35,420 nt of DNA. Source: Chersky-267 sp034666965 (GTDB lineage: Bacteria > Chloroflexota > Limnocylindria > Limnocylindrales > CSP1-4). Position numbers and translations under genes: made by a program. The notes below the pieces were generated by a model. It ran no database searches. It saw nothing but the letters and a program-made list of their open reading frames with translations, and was not told the origin of the DNA. This document shows positions 27,834-35,219 of this stretch, in pieces. The stretch lies in NCBI GenBank assembly GCA_034666965.1, contig JAXDKT010000022.1, positions 1-35,420 of the forward strand, written 5' to 3'. Numbering within the stretch: the first letter of the stretch is position 1; each line of letters opens with the position of its first letter.

Positions 27834-28314
27834 AGGCGCGGGGGCTGGACTTCGAGCGTCGGGCCCGGGGCTTGGCCGGTTTGGCGGCTTGGGCCGGTTT
27901 CACGGCTTTGGCCGGCTTGGTCGCTTGCGCTGGCTTGGCGGTCTGGCTGGCTGTCGCGGGCTTGGCGGGGGTCGGTTCGGCCGGCTCCTCGTCGGCCAGC
28001 CGTTCGCCGACGAGGTTGAGGAAGCCCATCAGGACGACGTTCACCTGATCGTCATCGGGCAGGGCCAGGAACGCATCGTCCGACAGCTCCACCCCGGTTC
28101 GGACGAGCTCCAGGGTCGAATAGGACAACGAAGGAAAGGTGTCCGTGGCCCCCTCGGCTCGGACGGCCGACCAGCCCGCCCGGGCCAGCGCCAGCTGGTC
28201 CTCGGCGGCCCGGTCGAGGGCGGCCTCGGCCAGGACCACGATCGCGGTCACGTGGAGCGGTTGCTCGGGTGTGCGCCGCCGGCGGACCTCGTCGAGCAGG
28301 GCATCGACGCTCAC
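27832..28314 (-). CDS. Small protein with a histone-H1-like Lys/Pro/Ala tail
   Basis: I do not recognise the family. Residues 1-108 of 160 look like a compact globular domain (LLDEVRRRRTPEQPLHVTAIVVLAEAALDRAAEDQLALARAGW...LPDDDQVNVVLMGFLNLVGERLADEE). The rest is an extremely biased tail of Lys/Pro/Ala repeats (KPAKAVKPAQAAKPAKPRARR) resembling the tails of bacterial H1-like DNA-binding proteins. The GTG start overlaps the TGA of the upstream membrane-protein gene, so the two are translationally coupled. Nucleic-acid or membrane-surface binding through the tail is inference. Confidence 0.72.
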   Translation of the reverse strand: MSVDALLDEVRRRRTPEQPLHVTAIVVLAEAALDRAAEDQLALARAGWSAVRAEGATDTFPSLSYSTLELVRTGVELSDDAFLALPDDDQVNVVLMGFLNLVGERLADEEPAEPTPAKPATASQTAKPAQATKPAKAVKPAQAAKPAKPRARRSKSSPRA

Positions 28315-29117
28315 GCGGTGTCCAGTCGCGCCGAACGCTGGATCCAGATGAGCAGCACCGAGAACGTTGTGGCGGCCGCCGCGATTACGGGCGCGAGCAG
28401 GCCACCATGACCAGTGGCCAGCAGGGCCAGCCAGGCTGACGCGGCGCCGGCGACGTTGAAGGTGATCGCGGCCAGGTTCTGGACCGCGATCCGGCGCAGG
28501 CCCGCAGCCCTGATCTCGAGGATGCCTGCCGTCGCGTAGCCCAGGCAGGCCGCGCCGGCCATTCGGAAGATCCAGGCGTCCGTCCCGACCAGCCCGAACA
28601 GCGACGCGAATGCCGTGGGGGCGACCAGCGGCAGGATCCCGAACACCCCGGCCGACAGCGTTGCCAGCCCGAGGATCACCTTCATCGTGGGGGTGATCGG
28701 CGCCCCGGCCGGCACCGGCTCACCGGCGTCGCGCCGGAGCCAATAGGCCGCGATCGCGGCAAAGGCCCCGGCCGCCAGGAGGACGACGATCACGACCCAG
28801 TGGCTGTCGCCGCCGACGAGCGTGACCAGGCAGGCCAGCGTCGCCGCCGTGGTGAAGGTCAGCGTCCCGACGAGCGCGATCCTGACGTCCTGCCAGGCCG
28901 ATCGCCAGGTCAGGGCGGCGATCGCGGCCACGAGATAGCCCGCCGTTGCCGCGCCGGCGAGGCGGTACACGAACTCGTCGTCGCCGCTGTAGCCGGTCAC
29001 CGAGGCAAACGTGCGGGGCAGCAGCAACGGGACGACCCCGAACACCGTCGAGGCCAATCCCTGGACTACGAGCAGGAGCCGGAAGACCGGCAATCGTGTC
29101 TGATCGGACTCATTCAC
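28311..29117 (-). CDS. Eight-helix membrane protein made of two tandem four-helix repeats
   Basis: This unrecognised 268-residue integral membrane protein is internally duplicated. Residues 25-64 (VFGVVPLLLPRTFASV...RLAGAATAGY) align without gaps to residues 158-197 (VFGILPLVAPTAFASL...RMAGAACLGY), with 20 of 40 identical, and hydrophobicity continues in step through about 126 and 258. Each half has about four helices. No catalytic motif is visible. The GTG at 29117 is chosen because GATACT (29129-29124) lies 6 nt before it and similarity between the halves begins soon after; the upstream open frame to 29348 runs into uvrA. The gene is divergent from uvrA and overlaps the next gene by GTGA. 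Confidence 0.75.
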   Translation of the reverse strand: MNESDQTRLPVFRLLLVVQGLASTVFGVVPLLLPRTFASVTGYSGDDEFVYRLAGAATAGYLVAAIAALTWRSAWQDVRIALVGTLTFTTAATLACLVTLVGGDSHWVVIVVLLAAGAFAAIAAYWLRRDAGEPVPAGAPITPTMKVILGLATLSAGVFGILPLVAPTAFASLFGLVGTDAWIFRMAGAACLGYATAGILEIRAAGLRRIAVQNLAAITFNVAGAASAWLALLATGHGGLLAPVIAAAATTFSVLLIWIQRSARLDTA

Positions 29118-29129
29118 CAGCGGAGTATC
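29118..29129 (-). promoter_or_regulatory. -10 element of the duplicated membrane-protein gene
   Basis: On the minus strand the extended -10 TGCGATACT places GATACT at 29129-29124, followed by 6 nt and the GTG start, with no Shine-Dalgarno sequence. It is another leaderless-type layout. The LexA-type box at 29169-29180 lies about 40 nt upstream of it. Confidence 0.5.
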
Positions 29130-29168
29130 GCACCCGGCGCAACGGAGACCGAGCGTTCCGGCCGGCCT

Positions 29169-29211
29169 GAACGTCCGTTCGGTTTGGGTCGTTTCGGGTA
29201 CACTGTCGGTG
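29169..29211 (+). promoter_or_regulatory. LexA-type SOS box and leaderless promoter of uvrA
   Basis: GAAC-GTCC-GTTC (29169-29180) is an SOS operator of the GAAC-N4-GTTC type. Eighteen nt later comes TACACT (29199-29204), then 7 nt and ATG 29212. The box-to-hexamer distance equals that at uvrB. The GTG at 29209 lies only 4 nt after the hexamer and is less likely as the start. Confidence 0.8.
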
Positions 29212-32200
29212 ATGCCCCAGGATCGGATCGTCGTTCGCGGAGCGCGCGAGCACAACCTCAAGAATGTGAACGTCGCCTTCCCGCGCGACCGACTGGTCGT
29301 GATCACGGGCCTGTCCGGGAGCGGCAAGAGCAGCCTCGCGTTCGACACGATCTACGCCGAGGGGCAGCGGCGCTATGTCGAGAGCCTGAGCGCCTACGCC
29401 CGCCAGTTCCTGGGCCAGATGGAGAAGCCCGACGTCGACCAGATCGACGGGCTGAGCCCGGCCATCTCGATCGACCAGAAGGGCGCCAGCCGGAACCCGC
29501 GCTCGACGGTCGGCACCGTCACCGAGATCTACGACCATCTCCGGTTGCTGTTCGCCCGGACCGGCCACCCGCATTGCCCCAACGGTCACGAGATCCAGCG
29601 CCAGACCGTGCAGCAGATCGTGGACCAGGTGCTGTCGCTCCCCGAGGGCACCCGCCTGCTGGTCCTCGGTCCGCTGGTCAAGGACCGCAAGACCGAGGGC
29701 GACCGGGTCTTCGAGGCCGCCCGCAAGCAGGGCTTCGTCCGGGTTCGGGTCGACGGCGAGCAGTACGAGCTGTCCGAAGCGCCGACGCTCGACAAGTACA
29801 AGCGTCACACCATCGAGGTCGTGGTCGACCGCTTCGTCGTCCGCCGGGCGGATGCCCCAGAGGGTGCCGAGCGCGATGCCGATGGTCGGCCGCTCGACCC
29901 GGCAACGGGTCGGCCAGTTGCCGACCCGGACGCGGCCCGGCTGGCCGACTCGATCGAGACCGCGCTCCGCCTCGGGGAAGGCGTGGTGGTGATCGCTCCT
30001 GCGCCGAGCGAAGGCGAGGCGCCGGTCTTCGAGGAACGGCGCTACTCCGAGCGCTACTCGTGCCCGTACGACGACTTCACCATCGACGAGCTCGAGCCGC
30101 GGAGCTTCTCGTTCAACTCGCCCCACGGCGCCTGTCCCGACTGCACGGGGCTCGGGACGCGCCTCGAGATCGACCCGGACCTGGTCGTGCCGGACAAGAC
30201 GTTGTCGGTCGCCAAGGGTGCGCTCCTGCGGCCGTGGTCGCGGATGCCGATGGCCGATTCCTGGTTCGGGAAGGTCGCCGAGGCGGTCAGCCGCGCTCAC
30301 GGCTGGGATCCGAACGTCCCGATCGGGCAGCTCCCGCCCGAGGCGCTCGACTACCTGCTCAACGCCAAGAAGGGCGAGCAGGTCGTCATCGGCTATCGCC
30401 ACCAGCGTGGTGAGAACACCTACACCGCCAGCTTCGAGGGGATCATCCCCAACCTCGCCCGGCGCTACCGCGAGACCGACTCCGAGTTCGTCAAGGCAGA
30501 GCTCGAGCGGTTCATGGTCAGCCGGCCGTGCCCGACGTGCGGCGGCAAGCGCCTGAAGCCCGAGATCCTGGGAGTCACCGTCGACGGACGCAACATCTCG
30601 GAGGTCGCCAGCCTGTCGATCAGCGACGCCCTCGAGTGGATCGAGGGCCTGTCGGCGCGCCTGACCGAACGCGAGGCGACGATCGCGCGCCAGCTGGTCA
30701 AGGAGATCGCGGCCCGCCTCGGGTTCCTGGTCGACGTCGGGCTCGATTACCTGACCGTCGACCGGACCAGCCAGACCCTGTCCGGCGGTGAGGCCCAGCG
30801 GATCCGCCTCGCGACCCAGATCGGGGCGGGTCTGATGGGTGTCCTGTACATCCTCGACGAGCCCTCGATCGGGCTGCACCAGAAGGACAACGCCAAGCTC
30901 ATCGCCACGCTGACCCGGCTGCGCGACCTGGGCAACACCGTGCTGGTCGTTGAGCACGACGAGGAGACGATCCGGACCGCCGACTGGGTCCTCGACATCG
31001 GTCCAGGCGCCGGCGAGCACGGTGGCGAGATCGTGGCCAACGGGCCACTGGACACGCTCCTGGCCGAACCGCGCTCGGTCACCGGGGCGTTTCTCCGGGG
31101 CGAGCGGTCGATCGCCGTTCCGGCCAAGCGACGGAAAGGCAACGGACGGTCGCTCCTGGTCCGCGGCGCGCGAGCCCATAACCTCAAGAACATCGACGTC
31201 CGGTTCCCGCTGGGCGCGTTCGTCGCGGTCACCGGGGTGTCCGGATCGGGCAAGAGCACGCTCGTCACCGAGATCCTCTATCGCGAGGTCGCCCGCCAGC
31301 TCAACGGGGCCCGAGAGCAGCCCGGGGCCCACGATCGGCTCGAGGGCATCGAGGCGATCGACAAGATCATTGAGATCGACCAGAGCCCGATCGGGCGGAC
31401 GCCGCGGTCCAACCCGGCCACCTACACCGGGCTGTTCGGGCCGATCCGCGAGCTCTTCGCGGCCGTCTCCGAGGCACGCGTCCGGGGCTACAAACCGGGA
31501 CGCTTCAGCTTCAACGTCAAGGGCGGGCGCTGCGAGAACTGCAAGGGCGACGGGATTCTCAAGATCGAGATGCAGTTCCTGGCCGACGTATACGTCACCT
31601 GCGAGGTGTGCAAGGGCAAGCGCTACAACCGGGAGGCCCTCGAGATCCACTACAAGGGTCGCTCGATCGCCGACGTGCTCGAGATGACCATCGCCGAGGC
31701 GCTGGAGGTCTTCTCGGCCGTGCCCTCGGTCGCGGCCAAGCTGCGCGTCCTGGCCGAGGTCGGTCTGGGTTATGTCCATCTCGGCCAGCCGGCGACGACG
31801 CTCTCGGGTGGTGAGGCCCAACGGGTCAAGCTGGCGACCGAGCTGAGCCGGCGGGCCACCGGACGGACGCTGTACGTTCTCGACGAGCCCACGACCGGAC
31901 TCCACTTCGCCGACGTGGAGAAGCTCCTCCAGGTGCTCCACCGGCTGGTCGACCAGGGCAACACCGTCCTGGTCATCGAGCACAACCTGGACGTGATCAA
32001 GACGGCCGACTGGATCGTCGACCTCGGGCCGGCGGGCGGATTCCGGGGTGGCAGGATCGTGGCCGAGGGGACCCCCGAGGCGGTGGCCAGGGCCAAGGCC
32101 TCGGCCACCGGGGAGTATCTCGCCCGGGTGCTCCGCGGCGAACCATTGATTCCGCTGAGCGACGTCACCTTCGCCGACGAGGCGGGGCGGGGGAGGCGCA

Positions 32201-32277
32201 ACGGGGGCAATGGCGCCCGCGAGGCGATCCCGATGCCGATCGTGACCAGCCGGAAGCGCGCCGCCGCTCGCGGCTGA
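29212..32277 (+). CDS. uvrA: Excinuclease ABC subunit A
   Basis: UvrA dimers scan DNA for helix distortion and load UvrB. This 1021-residue protein has two ABC modules: Walker A GLSGSGKSS near 30 and GVSGSGKST near 680, signatures LSGGEAQRIRLA and LSGGEAQRVKLA, and Walker B LYILDEPSIGLH and LYVLDEPTTGLH. The second zinc module is intact (CENC...CEVC), as is CPTCGGKRL. The first reads CPYD where E. coli has C-x2-C, so one ligand is replaced by Asp. An insertion of about 50 residues (DAPEGAERDADGRPLDPATGRPVADPD...) before that module helps explain the length. The promoter carries an SOS box, and a small gene follows after 2 nt. Confidence 0.97.
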   Translation: MPQDRIVVRGAREHNLKNVNVAFPRDRLVVITGLSGSGKSSLAFDTIYAEGQRRYVESLSAYARQFLGQMEKPDVDQIDGLSPAISIDQKGASRNPRSTVGTVTEIYDHLRLLFARTGHPHCPNGHEIQRQTVQQIVDQVLSLPEGTRLLVLGPLVKDRKTEGDRVFEAARKQGFVRVRVDGEQYELSEAPTLDKYKRHTIEVVVDRFVVRRADAPEGAERDADGRPLDPATGRPVADPDAARLADSIETALRLGEGVVVIAPAPSEGEAPVFEERRYSERYSCPYDDFTIDELEPRSFSFNSPHGACPDCTGLGTRLEIDPDLVVPDKTLSVAKGALLRPWSRMPMADSWFGKVAEAVSRAHGWDPNVPIGQLPPEALDYLLNAKKGEQVVIGYRHQRGENTYTASFEGIIPNLARRYRETDSEFVKAELERFMVSRPCPTCGGKRLKPEILGVTVDGRNISEVASLSISDALEWIEGLSARLTEREATIARQLVKEIAARLGFLVDVGLDYLTVDRTSQTLSGGEAQRIRLATQIGAGLMGVLYILDEPSIGLHQKDNAKLIATLTRLRDLGNTVLVVEHDEETIRTADWVLDIGPGAGEHGGEIVANGPLDTLLAEPRSVTGAFLRGERSIAVPAKRRKGNGRSLLVRGARAHNLKNIDVRFPLGAFVAVTGVSGSGKSTLVTEILYREVARQLNGAREQPGAHDRLEGIEAIDKIIEIDQSPIGRTPRSNPATYTGLFGPIRELFAAVSEARVRGYKPGRFSFNVKGGRCENCKGDGILKIEMQFLADVYVTCEVCKGKRYNREALEIHYKGRSIADVLEMTIAEALEVFSAVPSVAAKLRVLAEVGLGYVHLGQPATTLSGGEAQRVKLATELSRRATGRTLYVLDEPTTGLHFADVEKLLQVLHRLVDQGNTVLVIEHNLDVIKTADWIVDLGPAGGFRGGRIVAEGTPEAVARAKASATGEYLARVLRGEPLIPLSDVTFADEAGRGRRNGGNGAREAIPMPIVTSRKRAAARG

Positions 32278-32279
32278 CC

Positions 32280-32612
32280 ATGCCCGAGCGTGTTCGCGAC
32301 CCGCGCCCGGCGCGGCACGAGGTGCCCGCCATCGACGAGCTGGCGCTCGCCGCGGCGCGCGCCGGGGACGTGATCCTCGCCGCCGCGGAGGAGCGCGAGA
32401 GCGCTCGCTGGACCCGCGAGCTGGGCAGGATCCCCGACGCCCTCCGTGATGGTGACCTGCGCGACGTGCGCCGCGCAGCGGTTCGCGCCCGCGCCGCCTA
32501 CGGCCCGAAAGACTCCGTCCGCGACGCGCTGCCGCCGGATGCCACCGAGCCCTTCCTGGTGGCCATCGACCGGCTGATCCGCGAGCTGGCCCGCTACGAC
32601 CGCAGCCGCTGA
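32280..32612 (+). CDS. Small helical protein of unknown function in the uvrA transcript
   Basis: I do not recognise this 110-residue protein. It is charged, rich in Ala and Arg, and predicted almost wholly helical (IDELALAAARAGDVILAAAEERESARWTRELGRIPDALRDGDLRDVRRAAVRARAAYG), with no Cys and no membrane segment. The ATG lies 2 nt after the uvrA stop codon, so it should be expressed with uvrA under the same SOS box. A role linked to repair is inference from this coupling only. A short CTGAG-CA-CTCAG hairpin spans its stop codon and faces the convergent helicase fragment. Confidence 0.65.
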   Translation: MPERVRDPRPARHEVPAIDELALAAARAGDVILAAAEERESARWTRELGRIPDALRDGDLRDVRRAAVRARAAYGPKDSVRDALPPDATEPFLVAIDRLIRELARYDRSR

Positions 32613-32616
32613 GCAC

Positions 32617-33600
32617 TCAGGCGCCGGGCGTCGAGTCTGGGCCGAGGCCGAGCTCGCCGGGATCGAAGGCCTCCGACAGGAAGCGCGACGGCGCGGCCGG
32701 GTCGTAGACGAGGGTCAGCGACCGGCGGGCACGGGTCCAGGCGACGTAGGCGAGGCGGCGCTCCTCCTCGAGCGCCTGGGCGGGGTCGTCGGCGTCGTCC
32801 AGCGTGCGCTGACCGGGGAACCGGCCGGCGTCCATGTCGACGACCGCGACGTGATCGAACTCGAGACCCTTGGTCGAGTGGGCGGTCGCCAACGTCAGTG
32901 CCGCGTCATCCCGGCGGAGGGTCGTGAGCCGGAGCCGGCGTGCGCGGACGGCGTCGATGAACGCCGACGCGTCCGGGTAGGGTGCCGCCCAGGCGAGGGC
33001 CGCCGCGAGGAGCTCGTCGAGCGACAGGACGGCGTCGCTTCCCTCCGGCTCGGCACCGGCACCGCGGGCGCTCGCTCGTCCGCGGAGGCGGGCCAGCCGC
33101 ACGAGCAAGGGCTCGTCTCCGGCTCCGTCGATCGCGGCCAGGATGCCGTCGAGTCGGGGATCCTCGAGGGGCAGCGCCAACCGCTCCGCCCGAAACGGGA
33201 TCCCCAGCTCGAGGGCGACGGCCGCCGCCGGTAGAAGCTCGCGGTTGGTCCGGGCCAGGACGGCGTGCGACGGTCCCTCGGTCGGGCCGGAGCCGGTCTC
33301 CACGCCGGAGTTGGTGCCCGATCCATGCTCAGGCTCGGGTCCGGGCGGCCCCAGCGTCGGCCAGGTGGCCAGGACGTGCCGGGCCCGCTCGTCGTCGTCG
33401 CTGGCATCAGGCGCGAGCACCAGCCGCCCCACGGCGCCTGGGCGGGGCACGATCCGCTTCGAGAACCGCTCGGCGTTGCCTTCGATGAGCCGGACCGCGC
33501 GCTCGACGACGGGAGCCGGGCAGCGAAAGTTCGTGACCAGGTCGTGACGGCGCAGACCGGGAAGCCGGCCGTCCAGGTCGAGCACCCGCCGGACGTCGGT
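32617..33600 (-). pseudogene. C-terminal half of a UvrD/Rep-type helicase, cut off by an inserted element
   Basis: About 328 residues remain of a superfamily 1 helicase. Present are motif IV (LVTNFRCPAPVVERAVRLI), motif V (LTLATAHSTKGLEFDHVAVVDMD) and motif VI (EEERRLAYVAWTRARRSL). Missing are the Walker A motif, DExx box and motif III (Q-x2-IYxFRGA). The frame closes at TAG 33601-33603. The last residues before it read TDVRRVLDLDGRLPGLRRHDLVTNFRCP, the stretch that normally follows IYGFRGA in this family. Just beyond lies the recombinase gene. GTG 33585 could still start a 323-residue fragment without ATPase parts, so activity is not expected. The N-terminal half should lie beyond the far end of the element. 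Confidence 0.82.
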
Positions 33601-33603
33601 CTA
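33588..33603. other. Probable attachment-site junction of the integrated element
   Basis: Helicase similarity, read on the minus strand, runs up to the Asp-Val-Arg-Arg codons (GACGTCCGGCGG) and ends there, so the crossover lies near the GACGTC palindrome at 33592-33597. The exact core cannot be fixed without the other end of the element or an uninterrupted relative. Confidence 0.5.
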
Positions 33604-33613
33604 GCGATAGGTT

Positions 33614-33625
33614 TACCATAACGGC
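33614..33625 (+). promoter_or_regulatory. -10 element of the recombinase gene at the element edge
   Basis: TACCAT (33614-33619) is followed by 6 nt and ATG 33626, with no Shine-Dalgarno sequence. The matching -35 position (about 33591-33597) falls on the host side of, or in, the attachment junction. Promoter strength may therefore differ between the integrated and circular forms. Confidence 0.45.
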
Positions 33626-34837
33626 ATGAGCAAGTCAACGGCCGTTCCGGTGGCCTACATCCGGAAGAGTCGAGTCACCACTGATCGGACCGTCAGCTGG
33701 GAGGTCCAAGAGGCCGCCATCCTCGAGGCCGCCAAGCGTCACGGGGATACCGCTCCGATGATCCTGTCGGACTGGAACCGATCCGGGCGGGGAACGAACG
33801 GACGCCCGGGCTACCACCAGCTGCGCGAGCTCGTCGCGGCCGGCCGCGTCTCGGCGATCTACAGCTACACCCTAAGCCGCCTGAGCCGCTCCCTCGCCGA
33901 CTTCACGTCTCTTGTCGAGCTTTGTGTCGACCATGGCGTCTCGATCCGCTTTGCGGCCGAGCCCAGCCTCAACGTAGAGACGGCCTCGGCCACCAGCACC
34001 CTGCTCCGGAACGTCATGGCCTCATTCGCCCAGTTCGACGCCGACATCTCGTCTGAGCGGGCCAGAGACGCCGTCGCGGTTCGCCGGGCGCGGGGAGACA
34101 AGATCGGCCCCGGCGCCTATGGCGAACGCCCGGGGGAGGACGTTGATGCCGTCGTGGCCGCCTACCGGGAAGCCGGATCGGTGCTCGGCGCGGCTCGCCT
34201 ACTGAACGACCGTGGCGTGATCACCCGGATGGGCGGTCGATGGTCCACGACGCCCGTCAGGGACGTCCTCCTGCGCGCCGGAGCGATGCGCCTCCGCTCG
34301 AGGTCGGGGCTCAAGGCCGAGGCGCCGTTCTACGCCTTTCAGCTCTTGCGCTGCCACTGCGGGTCCACCTTGACCGGGAGCCGCTACCGGAACGGACCTG
34401 ATCCGGCCTACGTGACCTACAAATGCACCCGCGGTCGGGCGCTGAGCGGTCACGGCAAGGGCAGCATTACCGAGCGCTCGATCCTGCCATGGCTCAAGGC
34501 CGAGTCTGCCCGTCTGGTCACGCCAGAACGGGTCGAAATCTTCGCGGATCAGGCGGCCAAGAGAAGCGCCCTCGAGAACCGTCGGGCGCGCGTCCTCGAC
34601 ATGTACGACGCCGGGGACATCAACCGCGACCAGTACCGCGACCGGATGGCCGTGGTGGACACAGCGATCGACGCGCTGGCCGACGAGCTGACCGTGGTCG
34701 ACATCCCCGCCCTCGACTGGTCATGGGATCCCAAGGACGTCAACCGGGTCCTCCGGGCGATGTGGTCTCACGTCGTGCTCGATGACCAGCTTTTGCCCGT
34801 CGAGGCGGTCTGGCGAGTGCCCGAGTGGCGCGCCTGA
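33626..34837 (+). CDS. Large-serine-recombinase family integrase
   Basis: This 403-residue site-specific recombinase probably inserts and, with a helper, excises the element. The resolvase-type catalytic domain starts AYIRKSRVTTDRTVSWEVQEAAI with nucleophile Ser15. The active-site arginines are in YSYTLSRLSRS (Arg85, Arg88) and ISSERARDAV (143-150). A recombinase domain follows (about 165-235, AYREAGSVLGAARLLNDRGVITRMGGRWSTTPVRDVLLRAG). The zinc ribbon is Cys243, Cys245, Cys267 and perhaps His276. A helical, probably coiled-coil segment comes next (about 313-355). It is short for the family but looks complete. It lies directly at the helicase junction. Confidence 0.92.
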   Translation: MSKSTAVPVAYIRKSRVTTDRTVSWEVQEAAILEAAKRHGDTAPMILSDWNRSGRGTNGRPGYHQLRELVAAGRVSAIYSYTLSRLSRSLADFTSLVELCVDHGVSIRFAAEPSLNVETASATSTLLRNVMASFAQFDADISSERARDAVAVRRARGDKIGPGAYGERPGEDVDAVVAAYREAGSVLGAARLLNDRGVITRMGGRWSTTPVRDVLLRAGAMRLRSRSGLKAEAPFYAFQLLRCHCGSTLTGSRYRNGPDPAYVTYKCTRGRALSGHGKGSITERSILPWLKAESARLVTPERVEIFADQAAKRSALENRRARVLDMYDAGDINRDQYRDRMAVVDTAIDALADELTVVDIPALDWSWDPKDVNRVLRAMWSHVVLDDQLLPVEAVWRVPEWRA

Positions 34838-34851
34838 TGCAACACCTAAGC

Positions 34852-34870
34852 GAATAACCGAAAGTTATTC
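34852..34870. promoter_or_regulatory. AT-rich hairpin after the recombinase gene
   Basis: GAATAAC (34852-34858) and GTTATTC (34864-34870) form a perfect 7-bp repeat around CGAAA, 15 bases past the recombinase stop codon. CCCC, not a T-run, follows. It may be an operator or a weak terminator. It stands out as AT-rich in GC-rich DNA. Confidence 0.5.
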
Positions 34871-34917
34871 CCCACATTTGACGTGCTCCAGCCCCGGAAG
34901 ACCCTCAAAACAGGGCC

Positions 34918-34947
34918 TTGACAGTTGGTGGAGTTCCTCAATAGGTT
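34918..34947 (+). promoter_or_regulatory. Sigma-70-like promoter of the small-gene pair
   Basis: TTGACA (34918-34923), a perfect -35 consensus, is followed after 18 nt by TAGGTT (34942-34947). It is the strongest -35 box seen in the window and reads toward the two small genes. The first start codon is about 75 nt downstream, leaving a leader that contains a palindrome. Confidence 0.6.
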
Positions 34948-34976
34948 AACTGAGAAGCCCTGAGCGAGCCGAGGAC

Positions 34977-34998
34977 CCGACATCGGAGCCGATGTCGG
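34977..34998. promoter_or_regulatory. 22-bp palindrome in the leader of the small-gene pair
   Basis: CCGACATCGG (34977-34986) and CCGATGTCGG (34989-34998) are perfect inverted repeats with a 2-nt centre. At about 25 bases past the predicted transcription start it could be an operator for a dimeric regulator or a hairpin in the mRNA. The in-frame ATG at 34992 lies inside it and is rejected as a start. Confidence 0.6.
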
Positions 34999-35024
34999 CG
35001 GGCAGCGCATTGAGGGTTTTCACG

Positions 35025-35219
35025 ATGGGCGAGGATGTTGATCTGGCCATGGCCGCGGCTGGCCGAGCCAGTGCTCGCAAGCGTTGGGGCGTGCCCCGGA
35101 CCGCTCGCATGAGCGATCTCGATGCAGCCCAGCGGGATCTCGTCCATGCGTTGATCGAATCGCTCAGGGCTCGCAACGAAGGGCGCGACCCCGCTCCTCT
35201 CGACGGCTCGAAGTCGTGA
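35025..35219 (+). CDS. 64-residue RWGxPR protein of a mobile element
   Basis: I cannot assign a function. The protein is helical and charged, with ASARKRWGVPRTARMSDLDAAQRDLVHALIESLRARNE (about 15-52). As I recall, a similar R-W-G-x-P-R followed by an L-x-x-L-x-P/A-x-Q-R helix is seen in small proteins of actinobacterial phages and integrative elements. Start ATG 35025 is preferred to ATG 34992: GAGGG lies 9 nt before it, and the longer form would begin in the palindrome. Its stop codon overlaps the next start as GTGA, so the two proteins are made together. Confidence 0.7.
   Translation: MGEDVDLAMAAAGRASARKRWGVPRTARMSDLDAAQRDLVHALIESLRARNEGRDPAPLDGSKS

Noticed and set aside
29110..32616. 1168-residue open frame opposite uvrA
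   Set aside because: Same shadow effect: antisense of the strongly conserved UvrA, no motifs, no start signals.
32895..33638. Frame reading YGKPIAR before the helicase fragment, which might mean a frameshifted motif III
   Set aside because: Only a few residues resemble IYGFRGA and nothing before them looks like a helicase. The recombinase start and promoter occupy the same bases, so an insertion explains the break better than a frameshift.
34992..35024. ATG 34992 as start of the RWGxPR protein
   Set aside because: It lies in the right arm of a perfect palindrome and has no ribosome site; ATG 35025 has GAGGG 9 nt upstream.
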